From Lactobacillus sp. (GTDB lineage Bacteria; Bacillota; Bacilli; Lactobacillales; Lactobacillaceae), in assembly GCA_030455605.1 (NCBI GenBank), contig JAKDPD010000010.1, positions 1-46,172 of the forward strand: a DNA stretch of 46,172 nt, in the 5' to 3' direction. The translations under genes and the position numbers were made by a program. Below the pieces are notes generated by a model that had not been told where the DNA came from, searched no databases, and saw nothing but the letters and a program-made list of their open reading frames with translations. This document shows, piece by piece, positions 36,424 through 45,452 of this stretch (positions are counted from its first letter, which is position 1; every line of letters starts with the position of its first letter).

Positions 36424-36454
36424 AAAAAAAGCAATCACTCTGGTGATTGCTTTT
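36424..36454 (-). terminator. oppA terminator
   Basis: AAAAGCAATCACCAGAGTGATTGCTTTTTTT on the minus strand, written as two arms GCAATCAC and GTGATTGC, lies about 20 bases after the oppA stop. Confidence 0.85.
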
Positions 36455-36473
36455 CTTTAAATAATAAGGAGGT

Positions 36474-38109
36474 TTATTTAGCCATATAGGCAGTCTTAAA
36501 GTTGTAGTTAATGCCCGCACCATTGTACTGAATGCCCTTGACACTTGGACGAACTAACCAAGCCTCATCCGCATGGAACAGTGGAATGCTACCTTGTTGG
36601 ATTAACAATAATTGTTCAGCTGAGCGTAAAATACGGTAACGCTCGGCTGGATCAGCCGTGACTTTGCTCTTGGCAATCTCACGGTCATAAGTGGCATTGC
36701 TCCAGTGACCGAAATTATAAGTATTATGCATAGTGAACAAATCTAAGAAGGAAATTGGGTCTTGGAAGTCAGCGAACCAACCGGTAAAGGCAACATCAAA
36801 GTCCCCACTGACCATCTTGGCTAGAGCGGCTTTCTTCGGAATACTTTGAACATTAACAGTCAGGCCCTTCAAGTTGCCTTCAAGTTGACTTTGGACAAAT
36901 TCCACGGCCTTCTTGGAAAGATCATCATCATAGCTCAGTAAGCTGAATGATAACTTGCTCTTGCCTAATTCTTTCAAAGCTTCTTTATATAACTTTTCAG
37001 CTTTAGCTGGGTTATAGCTATTAATAGCTTTGGTTGCTGGCGTCGTGACATAGCTGGCAAAGTCTTCACCGTTAACCTTCGAGATGCCTTCTGGTGACAT
37101 CGTCGTAGCTGGCAAGTTAGCACCACCTAAAGTGGTTGATAAGGCTTTACGGTTAATCGCCAATGACAATGCTTGACGCAGCTTCAGATTCTTGAAGTAA
37201 GGATCTTTCTTGAGGTTAGGTGAAAGGTATTGCGTAGCTGACTTACGTCTAATTAAGAAGCCGCTCTTACCCTTATAGTTTTTAGCAGCTTGTGAGTCAA
37301 GGAGCGTCCCGTCTAACTTACCTGCCTGATACAGGTTCAAGCTAGTTGCAGGTGTTTTGTTAACACTGTAGTTAATATGCGTTAACTTAACATGCTTTTT
37401 ATCCCAATAAGTTGGGTTCTTAACCAATTTCCAGCTCAAGTTGGAGCCGTTCCAACCCTTAGGAATAAATGGTCCATTATAAACCATATATTTTGAGGCC
37501 GTTCCGTATTTAGAACCAAACTTTTCAACTGCATGTTGGTTCTCTGGGAAAAAGACCCCAAAGCCCATAAGCAACTTAAAGTAAGGAATCTGGCGATCCA
37601 ACGTTACCGTTAGTTTATACTTACCATCAGCCTTAATCCCCAAGGAGCTAACTGGCGCTTTACCAGCGGTAATCTGAGTGGCATTATGAATGCCTTCAAA
37701 GATATAAGCATATTCTGAAGCGGTCTTTGGGTTGACCGTCAGGCGCCAAGAATAAACAAAGTCTTGGGCCGTAACCGGATCACCATTTGACCATTTAGCA
37801 CCTTTACGTAACCGTAAACTGCCAAGTTTTATCGCCATTAGAGACTTTTGTTGAAGTGGCCATCGCCGGCTGAATTTTAGCATCTTTGCCTAACCGATAC
37901 AGACCATCCACACTATTGTTAAGCTGATCCATACTAGAAGCATCAGTCACTTTAGAGGTATCTAAAGTCTGCACTTCCGTTGAAGTGGTCCAGTTCAGAA
38001 CCTGCTTGCCCGAAGATGACTTCGACCCACCACAAGCGGTCAAAATTGCGGTGCTTAGTAAAACGACACTGCCTGCGAGCCATTTTCGATACAATTTCTT
38101 CTCTACCAT
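36474..38109 (-). pseudogene. oppA: oppA, peptide-binding lipoprotein, frameshifted
   Basis: Substrate-binding lipoprotein of the Opp importer. The N-terminus has a lipoprotein signal (KWLAGSVVLLSTAILTACGG) with lipobox LTAC. The SBP family 5 domain starts normally (SSMDQLNNSVDGLYRLGKDA). After KTWQFTV (about 37810) one extra base shifts the frame, which ends at TAA 37804. The correct continuation RKGAKWSNGDPVTAQDFVYS lies in the next frame and runs to the end (FKTAYMAK). Removing one base gives 544 residues, a typical OppA length. The surviving 105-residue product would be a lipopeptide without binding function. The start may be ATG 38109 or an upstream GTG at 38121. Confidence 0.92.
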
Positions 38110-38207
38110 CAACCAATACACTTTCTAAAACTTGTCTAAATCAATTTAGCTAAACCGTCCGACAAGAATAAAATTACTGTTAGGGATAAGTTAAATATTA
38201 GTATATT

Positions 38208-38236
38208 AGTATATTATTAAATACTGTGAAAAGCAA
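38208..38236 (-). promoter_or_regulatory. oppA promoter
   Basis: TTGCTT (38236-38231), 17 bases, TATACT (38213-38208). The area down to 38190 is very AT-rich and holds repeated ATACTAAT units. The roughly 100-base leader before the start shows nothing else I can name. Confidence 0.55.
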
Positions 38237-38267
38237 CTGTAACTTATTGCTTTATTTAATAAATATC

Positions 38268-38311
38268 AAAAAAACCGTTATCCCCTGTGTTTCTAATCGG
38301 AGATAACGGCT
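38268..38311 (-). terminator. Terminator of the HD phosphohydrolase gene
   Basis: GCCGTTATCTCCG and the facing GGGATAACGG form the stem on the minus strand, followed by a seven-U run, 20 bases after the gene. Confidence 0.82.
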
Positions 38312-38331
38312 AATAAATAGGCAATCATGCC

Positions 38332-38982
38332 TTACTCAGCCTGCCATTCGGCCAAAAATTGGGCGACAAATTTTTTCATAAACTTGGTGCGCTCAGTCGC
38401 CGCTTTTTTACCGGCAGGCGTATTCATCAGCGCTGCTAAATGAAAGAGTTTTTCATAAAAGTGATTCAAAGTGGTCTCTTGATGCGCCCGATACTGATGA
38501 TGACTAGTCAGTTTTTGTGGTTTAACTGCCGGGTCGTAGATGAGGTTGCCATGCTTGCCACCAAAAGTAAACGCGCGCGCAATCCCGATTGCCCCCAGCG
38601 ATTCAAGGCGATCAGCATCCTGTACATATTGTCCAGTGAGCGACAATTGATAATGCTGCCCAATATTCTTGGAAAAGGACATGTGGGTAATCGTAAAGCT
38701 GATGTCCGCAATCTGTGAGGCTGTGGCGGCTGCTTCCTGCAACATCGTCGTCACCCGTGCTAATTCAGCAGCTGGCTGGGCACACACTTTTTCATCAATC
38801 GTATCATGCACCATGCCTGCAGCAAAGGCTAAATCACGATTAGCTTGCGTCGCAGCAGGATGATCCTGCAAGAGCATTTGTTCAGCCAATTTCGCCACAC
38901 GCTGACCATGATAAAAATCATGGCCCGTTCGTTCGTCTTGCAATTCTTGTTGCACAAAGGTGCTAATCACTGCGCGCCGCAT
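38332..38982 (-). CDS. HD-domain phosphohydrolase
   Basis: A 216-residue soluble HD superfamily protein similar in pattern to the YpgQ/YedJ group. Metal-binding residues are in GHDFYHGQRVAKLAEQM (His), AAGMVHDTIDEKV (HD) and YVQDADRLESLGAIGIARAF (Asp). Members hydrolyse nucleotides or related phosphates, and the substrate here is not known. GGAGG precedes the ATG. tRNA-Thr lies about 30 bases upstream on the same strand, so the tRNA and this gene may share a transcript. Confidence 0.85.
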   Translation of the reverse strand: MRRAVISTFVQQELQDERTGHDFYHGQRVAKLAEQMLLQDHPAATQANRDLAFAAGMVHDTIDEKVCAQPAAELARVTTMLQEAAATASQIADISFTITHMSFSKNIGQHYQLSLTGQYVQDADRLESLGAIGIARAFTFGGKHGNLIYDPAVKPQKLTSHHQYRAHQETTLNHFYEKLFHLAALMNTPAGKKAATERTKFMKKFVAQFLAEWQAE

Positions 38983-39013
38983 ACCTAAACCTCCATCAAG
39001 TTTTAAATGATTA

Positions 39014-39086
39014 AGCCGTTTCCCAGGTTTGAACTGGGGACCTCCTCCTTACCACGGCGGTGCTCTACCTACTGAGCTAAAACGGC
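39014..39086 (-). tRNA. tRNA-Thr (anticodon GGT)
   Basis: A 73-base cloverleaf. The acceptor GCCGTTT pairs with AAACGGC, the D-arm is GCTC/GAGC, the T-arm is CCCAG/CTGGG with TTCAAAC, and the discriminator is T. The loop GTGGTAA gives anticodon GGT. The anticodon stem is CCGCC against GGAGG, so its middle pair is G-A instead of G-C. A purine also occupies position 32. It lies between tyrS and the HD gene on the same strand. Confidence 0.85.
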
Positions 39087-39108
39087 AAAAGCCCTAATGG
39101 GCCATTTA

Positions 39109-40371
39109 TTACTTAATTCGAACTAAAGTATACTTCTTTTTACCCTTACGGATGATGACAAATTTTCCTTCAAAGTCAGCTGCCGGATCAATTTCAAAAG
39201 CTACGTCAGTTTGACGATCACCATTAACATAAATTGCGCCATTGGTCACATCTTCACGCGCTTGGCGCTTAGACTTTTCAATGCCAGTAGCCAATAAGAA
39301 ATCAATAATATTTTGCTTATCAGCACTGGCCGTAGTACTTGGTGCTTGCTTCAAAGCAATGACTAATTGCTGGACTGATAATGCTTTTAAATCACCCTTA
39401 AATAAGGCGGTCGTAATTCGCTCTGCTTCTGCCAGACCGGCTTCGCCATGAACGAACTTCGTCACTTCTGTGGCCAAGCGTTTCTGTGCCAGACGCTTCC
39501 ATGGCTCCTGCTTAACAGATTCTGCCAAGGCATCAATCTCGTCATGACTTAAGAAAGTGAAGTACTTCAGATACTTGACCACATCACGGTCATCTTGATT
39601 GACCCAGAATTGATAGAACTCATAGGGACTCGTCTTTTCCGGATCAAGCCAGACAGCGCCACCAGCTGATTTGCCAAACTTCGTCCCATCAGCCTTGAGC
39701 ATTAAAGGAATGGTTAGGCCAAAGGCCGGACGATTAGGCCCCGCCAAGCGGTGAATCAAATCAATCCCAGCGGTAATATTTCCCCATTGATCGGCCCCAC
39801 CCACTTGGAGTTGGACACCGCTGTCACGATTCAACAAGTAAAAGTCAACTGATTGTAGGATTTGGTAAGAAAATTCCGTAAAAGAAATCCCATTTTCTAA
39901 GCGGCTCGCGACAACTTCTTTATTAAGCATGTGATTTACTTGGAACAGCTTGCCATAATCACGCAAGAAATCAAGCAGTGACAATTTGCCTAACCAGTCG
40001 ACATTATTGACAATTTCAAAGTTTTCCCTGCCAAAGAGTTTTTCCATTTGGGCGGTTAAGGCTTGTTCGTTTTTATGAATTTGTTCTGGATCTTGCAAAA
40101 CCCGCTCCGTAGAACGCCCAGATGGGTCGCCAATCGCACCGGTTGCACCACCAATCAAAATCACGGGATGATAGCCAGCTAATTGAAATCGTTTCATAAT
40201 CATAAAGGGGATGAGGTGGCCAATATGCAATGAATCGCCAGTCGCATCCGTCCCACAATATAATTTCAAATCATCATGCTTGGTTAAATAATCACGCAAA
40301 CCCGCTTCATCGGTTTCTTGATTAATGGCACCACGCCACTTCAAATCTGTTAAAACATCAAAGTTTGCCAT
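39109..40371 (-). CDS. tyrS: Tyrosyl-tRNA synthetase
   Basis: It charges tRNA-Tyr. The 420 residues contain the class I HIGH motif in GDSLHIGHLIPFMIMKRFQ, the tyrosine pocket (VGGADQWGNITAGIDLI), the KMSKS-type KFGKSAGGAV and a C-terminal S4 RNA-binding domain (ENGAIYVNGDRQTD-like). GGAGGAAATAGC precedes the ATG. A T-box leader controls it. tRNA-Thr follows 22 bases after the stop, with a weak hairpin (GCCC/GGGC) between. Confidence 0.96.
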   Translation of the reverse strand: MANFDVLTDLKWRGAINQETDEAGLRDYLTKHDDLKLYCGTDATGDSLHIGHLIPFMIMKRFQLAGYHPVILIGGATGAIGDPSGRSTERVLQDPEQIHKNEQALTAQMEKLFGRENFEIVNNVDWLGKLSLLDFLRDYGKLFQVNHMLNKEVVASRLENGISFTEFSYQILQSVDFYLLNRDSGVQLQVGGADQWGNITAGIDLIHRLAGPNRPAFGLTIPLMLKADGTKFGKSAGGAVWLDPEKTSPYEFYQFWVNQDDRDVVKYLKYFTFLSHDEIDALAESVKQEPWKRLAQKRLATEVTKFVHGEAGLAEAERITTALFKGDLKALSVQQLVIALKQAPSTTASADKQNIIDFLLATGIEKSKRQAREDVTNGAIYVNGDRQTDVAFEIDPAADFEGKFVIIRKGKKKYTLVRIK

Positions 40372-40388
40372 TTGCTATTTCCTCCAAC

Positions 40389-40590
40389 AAAAAGTCCCTA
40401 GACTCCAAGAGTCTAGGGACGACTTTATTTCATTAGCCGTGGTACCACCCACATTTGCGCTAGTAGCGCCTTAACTAGTTGTTATGGAAACTACCCCATT
40501 GTAATTGACAAGTAAGACCTGCCTAGCTCACACCAACCGCTAGTTCTCTGAACGCTGAATCTTCTTGCTAAGGTTATAAGCATTATAGTA
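40389..40590 (-). ncRNA. T-box leader of tyrS
   Basis: The T-box core GGGTGGTACCACGG lies at about 40451-40438 on the minus strand. The terminator GTCCCTAGACTC with GAGTCTAGGGAC and a five-U run follows at 40389-40420. Stem I contains GCGTTCAGAGAACTAG and GGTTGGTGTGAGCTAGG. Two TAC (Tyr) triplets, at 40503-40501 and 40514-40512, could be the specifier. I favour the first but cannot decide. Uncharged tRNA-Tyr should favour readthrough. Confidence 0.92.
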
Positions 40591-40613
40591 CTGGCTTAAA
40601 GTCTGTTAGTCAA
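40585..40613 (-). promoter_or_regulatory. tyrS promoter
   Basis: TTGACT (40613-40608), 17 bases, TACTAT (40590-40585). It begins 13 bases after the end of the LtaS-like gene. Confidence 0.6.
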
Positions 40614-40625
40614 CTCCCAGTGTGA

Positions 40626-43604
40626 TTATTTAGCTGGATCGTAGAAGTTCTTGAGACCAAGCCCATAAGCTTTACCAGTCGTCATGTCATACTGAATGGT
40701 TTCATAATCCTTCAGTAAGGCTTGTTGGCTGCTAGACAAGGTTTTAACTGGAACAGCTTCACCCTTATTGTTCACCAATTCAAAGCCTTTATCACCAGCA
40801 TAATTAATGGTTACAGCCGGCAATTGACGGTGAATTTCAGTCAGTAAGGCTTGATATGGGGTAACTTTACTATTTGTCTGATCTAGCATCATGGCAATAA
40901 AATCACTACTGTTTACAAAATTCGTCTTGCTGGTTAATTTGGCTTTAGCGCCATGCTCACGCGCGTACTTATTCGAATAAATAAAGTAACGTGTCGAATG
41001 CATTTGGATCGGATATTTAGACGTATAGCTTTGACTAATAATCGATGGATAGTGGTCGCCATAAAAGACAATCGTAATTGGTTTCTTAATGCGGTTAATC
41101 GACGCAATAAACTTCTTCACCGCACGATCGGTGTACTGAGTTCCTTTGACATAAGTGGCAAATTGCAATTTCTCTGCTGCACTAGACAACAAATCGCCAC
41201 TTACTTTACCAACATAACTGTTGTTTGGATACCAATTGTTATATGGCATATGATTTTGAATTGAAATCAAATTAATGAATTGACCACCAGCACGGCTATT
41301 AATCTGATGAAGCCCATTATCATACGTAGTAAAGTCAGAATTGTACTCAGATTTGCCTAAAGTCCGCTGGTTGACCAACTTGTAGTTAGAACCCTTATAG
41401 ACAAATTTATTAAACTTGAACCGTTTATAATTTTCAATCCGAGAATAGTAGGAACCGATGAAAGGGTGAATGGCTGATTTATAGGTGAAATTCATCCCAA
41501 TCGTAGGATAGAACTTAAACTTAGGCACAACCTGTACGTATGGCGTTAATGTTGACGAGAAAAGCCCCATATTAAGCCCCGTCAAATTTTCCCATTCCAT
41601 ATTGGCAGTCCCACCGCCGTAACCGGCAGACAACATTGAACCATAAGTCGTTTTCTGCTTCAGCGAACGAATAAACTTCACTGGATCGCTACCATTAATT
41701 TTAATGGTTGGGAAAGTTTTGGGATCAACAAAGCTTTCTGATAAATTAAAAATCACTGTCTGCTTGGACAAATCATTGTGACGCGTCCGATTAATCTGAG
41801 CTGCCACCTTGGTGTACTTTTTAGCAATATCAGCAACTGTGTGTTGCGAATAATTATTAGGGCGGGTCATAATCTGTAAGTCAATATAGTTTAAAAAGTT
41901 TAGAATTGGCCCATTGATTTGAATATCACGTTCCGGATTACGGAAACTTTGTCGGTTATCAAAACCATGACTCAAATGGTGAATCCAGCTACTATCATGA
42001 TTAAAACGCGCTGGCGTCATGAACAATAATAAGCTGAGGAGTGCCCAAATCCCGCGTCGTTTCCATGAGCCACGCTTTTCAACTGGTAACTTCAATTCCA
42101 AGAAGATGACAACCACAACAACAATTAAAATACTGATCCCAGCAATAATTAAGGTGTTCTTGCCCACCATCGGCAGTAAAGTCTTCCAGTTAACAATTTC
42201 ACTGAGTTCTGTGGGATAGATTGGTTCCCCGCGCAATTGGAGTTTAATCTTATTGGAAACTGCCCAAACAATCGTAATAATCGTCACGATTAAATTACTG
42301 GTCCAATAACGCGTCGTTAAGAAGTACAGGACTGAGAAAGCCGCATCCAAGAAGATAGCGGTTAGCACAATCGCAAAGAAACGGGTAGCTAATAGGAAGA
42401 CAACGGCGTTAATGGTCGTTGCCGTATTAATTTGAATCCGCATATTGTCTGCTTCAATGACAAAAGAAGCAAAACTCAAAATGTAGAACCAAGCCCACGT
42501 CAATAGATTGATGCGGTTAGTTTTAATCCAGCGCCATAATTTGAGGACTGTGAGTTCCAATACCTCAGTCAGACGACGCGGTTGACCTAAGAACTTCAAT
42601 CCTAAGCGTACCGGCTTTAACCGATATAAATAGCGTTCAAACAAACTACTGATGATAGCGACTAGCACACTCAGAATTAAAGTTAAAATCAGTTTATTGG
42701 CAGCAGCTGAGCCAGTAAAGCGAAAACTCTTACCAAAAGCATTTGCCATTGGCGCTTGCATCAGAATGATCACTGGGATAAAGTAGCGCATCTGGCGACT
42801 ACGCAGTGACACAATGACTGGCTTAAAGAGTACAAAGGCAACGGCGGCAATTAAGAACATAACAGGTGAAGCAACATTGGCTAGAAATTCATTATTCCAT
42901 TCACCAACTGACCTGCCCGATAATAATTGTGCCCAATAAACCGCATTAAACGCCGGCACACCCATTGAGACGAACAATAGTAAGAAAGCACCTACTAGGG
43001 CAGCCAAAACCAATTGCTTTTTAGTAAAGTGCAACCGGCTTAAGAACATTCCCCAGGCAAAGAAAATGATGAGATACACGCCCGTAATCGCATAACGATC
43101 ATTGAGCATTCCGGCACTGGTAGCAAAACCACCAATGGTTAGAAACGATAATAGGATGGTAGCTTGCCGATTGGTCATTTTAGCTAACCAATCAAACAAC
43201 ATCGGCTGGACCACTAAACTAAAAATCAGACCCGCGAGTAAGACTGAGGAACTGGTCGTAATTGGCAGGAGCATTCCCCATACTTTCCACATTAAGAAAT
43301 CACTAGGTACTCTGATGAAGTAGGCCAGATACAGCAGCCATAAGCTGGCAACCCCTAATACCCAAAACTTAAAGGGTTCAGTGAGACTGACCTTTTTACG
43401 ACTATAGACCGCCCCAAAGACCATCATGACCAAAATAATCGTGGCACTCTGCGCAATAGTTGGCATGAAACGCAACAATGCAATATGACTCCGATACATG
43501 ACCCGTGACAGGTTAAACATCTGGGCAATCATGAAGAAGGTTGCAATCGCCATCGCAATAATTTGCCAAATTTTTAGTGATTTACGTTGTTTGATTTCAT
43601 TCAT
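40626..43604 (-). CDS. LTA-synthase-like phosphoglycerol transferase with extended membrane region
   Basis: A 992-residue membrane protein. The C-terminal extracellular sulfatase-fold domain (about residue 620 onward) has the LtaS-type metal and nucleophile residues: Glu in FNLSESFVDPKTFP, Thr in SAGYGGGTANMEWENLTG and the DH pair in VFYGDHYPSI. It should transfer glycerol phosphate from phosphatidylglycerol to a polymer or lipid. LtaS usually has about five membrane helices and 650-720 residues. Here an extra block of some 330 residues with about nine hydrophobic segments precedes an LtaS-like membrane part. It follows plsY by 20 bases, so an lcp-plsY-ltaS-like operon is likely. Whether it is the main LTA synthase is open. 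Confidence 0.88.
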   Translation of the reverse strand: MNEIKQRKSLKIWQIIAMAIATFFMIAQMFNLSRVMYRSHIALLRFMPTIAQSATIILVMMVFGAVYSRKKVSLTEPFKFWVLGVASLWLLYLAYFIRVPSDFLMWKVWGMLLPITTSSSVLLAGLIFSLVVQPMLFDWLAKMTNRQATILLSFLTIGGFATSAGMLNDRYAITGVYLIIFFAWGMFLSRLHFTKKQLVLAALVGAFLLLFVSMGVPAFNAVYWAQLLSGRSVGEWNNEFLANVASPVMFLIAAVAFVLFKPVIVSLRSRQMRYFIPVIILMQAPMANAFGKSFRFTGSAAANKLILTLILSVLVAIISSLFERYLYRLKPVRLGLKFLGQPRRLTEVLELTVLKLWRWIKTNRINLLTWAWFYILSFASFVIEADNMRIQINTATTINAVVFLLATRFFAIVLTAIFLDAAFSVLYFLTTRYWTSNLIVTIITIVWAVSNKIKLQLRGEPIYPTELSEIVNWKTLLPMVGKNTLIIAGISILIVVVVVIFLELKLPVEKRGSWKRRGIWALLSLLLFMTPARFNHDSSWIHHLSHGFDNRQSFRNPERDIQINGPILNFLNYIDLQIMTRPNNYSQHTVADIAKKYTKVAAQINRTRHNDLSKQTVIFNLSESFVDPKTFPTIKINGSDPVKFIRSLKQKTTYGSMLSAGYGGGTANMEWENLTGLNMGLFSSTLTPYVQVVPKFKFYPTIGMNFTYKSAIHPFIGSYYSRIENYKRFKFNKFVYKGSNYKLVNQRTLGKSEYNSDFTTYDNGLHQINSRAGGQFINLISIQNHMPYNNWYPNNSYVGKVSGDLLSSAAEKLQFATYVKGTQYTDRAVKKFIASINRIKKPITIVFYGDHYPSIISQSYTSKYPIQMHSTRYFIYSNKYAREHGAKAKLTSKTNFVNSSDFIAMMLDQTNSKVTPYQALLTEIHRQLPAVTINYAGDKGFELVNNKGEAVPVKTLSSSQQALLKDYETIQYDMTTGKAYGLGLKNFYDPAK

Positions 43605-43624
43605 TATCCTAATTGGAATCCTTA

Positions 43625-44257
43625 CTAGTTTTTCCTAATAATCCGGCTTCCACTAAGCTTGCGCTTAATAGTTTTCAGAATATCAACGCGCTTACCGCGT
43701 CCAAGACAAAAATCTACGACATCCGGCCAAAAGCGAATGAACATCACGAGTGTCATTAGACCAAAGATAAGTCGCGCTTCGAAATGCATTTGCTGATCAG
43801 TCACACTGAATAAAAGCATAAACATTAAAGGTGGAATCGTCAAATTCTGAATGATTGTGGCAGCTAAGAGCGCAATCAGTAACGCCACGAGCGCCCAGTG
43901 CCAATCGTATGACAGCAATAACACAATCGCGACAGCCACTCCCTTGCCACCCCTAAAATGGCGCCAAAGTGGAAAACAGTGACCTAGAATAAGCCCTAAG
44001 CCGGTGTAGGCCAACGCGAGCTGACTACGGTATAGCCAATAACTCAAGATTAAGGCCAAGATAGTCTTACCAAAATCACCTAGACAAGTTAAAATACCAT
44101 ACTTTTTACCAAAAACAGCCCCGACGTTAGCTGTGCCCGGATTTCCTGACCCGACTTTACTCGGATCAACATGCAAATAGTAGTGGCTAACGACATAGGC
44201 AAAGACTAAATTTCCCCAAGCATAGCCGATCAAAATTGCTCCGACGCGCCACATCAT
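43625..44257 (-). CDS. plsY: Glycerol-3-phosphate acyltransferase PlsY family
   Basis: A membrane acyltransferase that uses acyl-phosphate to make lysophosphatidate, the first step to phospholipids. The 210 residues hold several membrane helices and the PlsY motifs VGSGNPGTANVGAVFGKKYG and LGHCFPLWRHFRGGKGVAV, with a conserved Asp in GDFGKTILAL. The C-terminus is basic. It is a little divergent from typical PlsY (GTAN instead of GATN), and a second plsY may exist elsewhere. Its ATG overlaps the LCP stop (ATGA). The lipid theme fits the LtaS-like gene downstream. Confidence 0.85.
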   Translation of the reverse strand: MMWRVGAILIGYAWGNLVFAYVVSHYYLHVDPSKVGSGNPGTANVGAVFGKKYGILTCLGDFGKTILALILSYWLYRSQLALAYTGLGLILGHCFPLWRHFRGGKGVAVAIVLLLSYDWHWALVALLIALLAATIIQNLTIPPLMFMLLFSVTDQQMHFEARLIFGLMTLVMFIRFWPDVVDFCLGRGKRVDILKTIKRKLSGSRIIRKN

Positions 44258-45354
44258 GGCTGGCTCGATTCTGTATAACCAGGATAAATCTGATAGGTCT
44301 GAGTACGGGTAGCTTTAAAATCAAAACCATGTGCTTCATTACGCTGATTCTGATAAGTTTCATGGTTAGAAATCTTGGCCGCAGCTGGACCTAGTTCGCT
44401 GCGCACATAATTGGTAATCCGTTGCAACTCTGCCGTTGGCTGCACCTGGTAGCTACTACCATCAATCTCGCAGCTATAACCATGCAAATAATCACTATGG
44501 GAAGTTGCGACCGCACTACGATAATTGACTGCAATTCCCTGTAGCGCGGTAAAAGGCAAATTCGTCTTCACATTGCCTGACACTGAAGTCATGATTTTAT
44601 CCAAATTAGTCAGCGAATTTAGCGAAACCGTCTTTTCAATCAAGGTCGTGATTACTTGGCGCTGCCGCTCCTGGCGTCCATAATCTCCTAGCGGATCGGT
44701 GTAGCGCATACGCGAATAAGCTAACGCACCATCACCACCCATCCGGGTCAACTTCCCCTTCTTGAAACGATACCCACCATAGCTAAAACTCAAGGTTGGC
44801 CGGATTTCTAAGCCCCCGACATAGCGAATCATCTTCATGATACCGCCCATATTCACTAGTGCATAATACTTAATGGGCACATTGAGTAAACGTGAAACAG
44901 TCTGTAAGGACGACTGGGCACCACCTAAGGAATAAGCAGCATTAATTTTGGCCACTGGCTGATCGTGATCCTTACTACCATAGATTTTAACCATCGTATC
45001 ACGCGGAATTGAAACCAGCGAGTAGCGTTTGCGCTTAGGGTTAACGAGCGCCAAAATCATCGTATCGGTATTACCTAGCTTATCGGTACGATCTAAGGCT
45101 CCCGTATCGGTTCCTAATAACAGGACTGCAAAGGGCCGTTTTCCATTAAATTCACCTTGTTTGACAGTCACAGCATTTTGGTGGTCATAGGTCTTATCAA
45201 CGGCTTGCTTAGCACAAAAATAAACGTAGCCAACCGCTACAGCTGCAATTACCACACCAGCTACGGCAACTCGCCCCAGCCATTTAAAAAGGCGCTTTCG
45301 CCTTATCATACGCTGCCCCACTGGTTGCTTGGGCTGCTGATCATTTGACTTCAT
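44254..45354 (-). CDS. LytR-CpsA-Psr (LCP) family protein
   Basis: A membrane-anchored transferase that attaches teichoic acid or polysaccharide to peptidoglycan. The 366 residues have a short basic cytoplasmic N-terminus (RMIRRKRLFKWLGRV), one membrane helix and an extracellular LCP domain with LLLGTDTGALDRTDKLGNTDTM, VSIPRDTMVKIYG and RMRYTDPLGDYGRQERQRQV. The Arg and Asp residues that bind polyprenyl phosphate are present. The gene is translationally coupled to plsY. Upstream, GGGGAG lies about 12 bases from the ATG and an extended -10 (TGTTATAAT, 45391-45399) precedes it. Confidence 0.92.
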   Translation of the reverse strand: MKSNDQQPKQPVGQRMIRRKRLFKWLGRVAVAGVVIAAVAVGYVYFCAKQAVDKTYDHQNAVTVKQGEFNGKRPFAVLLLGTDTGALDRTDKLGNTDTMILALVNPKRKRYSLVSIPRDTMVKIYGSKDHDQPVAKINAAYSLGGAQSSLQTVSRLLNVPIKYYALVNMGGIMKMIRYVGGLEIRPTLSFSYGGYRFKKGKLTRMGGDGALAYSRMRYTDPLGDYGRQERQRQVITTLIEKTVSLNSLTNLDKIMTSVSGNVKTNLPFTALQGIAVNYRSAVATSHSDYLHGYSCEIDGSSYQVQPTAELQRITNYVRSELGPAAAKISNHETYQNQRNEAHGFDFKATRTQTYQIYPGYTESSQP

Positions 45355-45390
45355 ATTCTTTAAGGCTCCCCGCCTGAAAAATCATTCTGT

Positions 45391-45399
45391 ATTATAACA
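45391..45399 (-). promoter_or_regulatory. Extended -10 promoter of the LCP operon
   Basis: TGTTATAAT on the minus strand, about 40 bases before the LCP start. The -35 is weak, and the box follows the T run of the previous gene's terminator. Confidence 0.45.
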
Positions 45400-45427
45400 A
45401 AAAAAGCAAGCCACCCATGGTCTGCTT
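45399..45427 (-). terminator. Terminator after the mutarotase-like gene
   Basis: AAAGCA and TTGCTTT arms around an imperfect GC-containing stem, followed by a seven-U run on the minus strand. Confidence 0.6.
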
Positions 45428-45452
45428 TATTATCTTATTAAAATCATTAAAA

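Noticed and set aside
38190-38225. ATATACTA repeats near oppA as an iteron or origin
   Set aside because: Only two or three short AT-rich units occur and they overlap the predicted -10 of oppA; there is no replication gene nearby.
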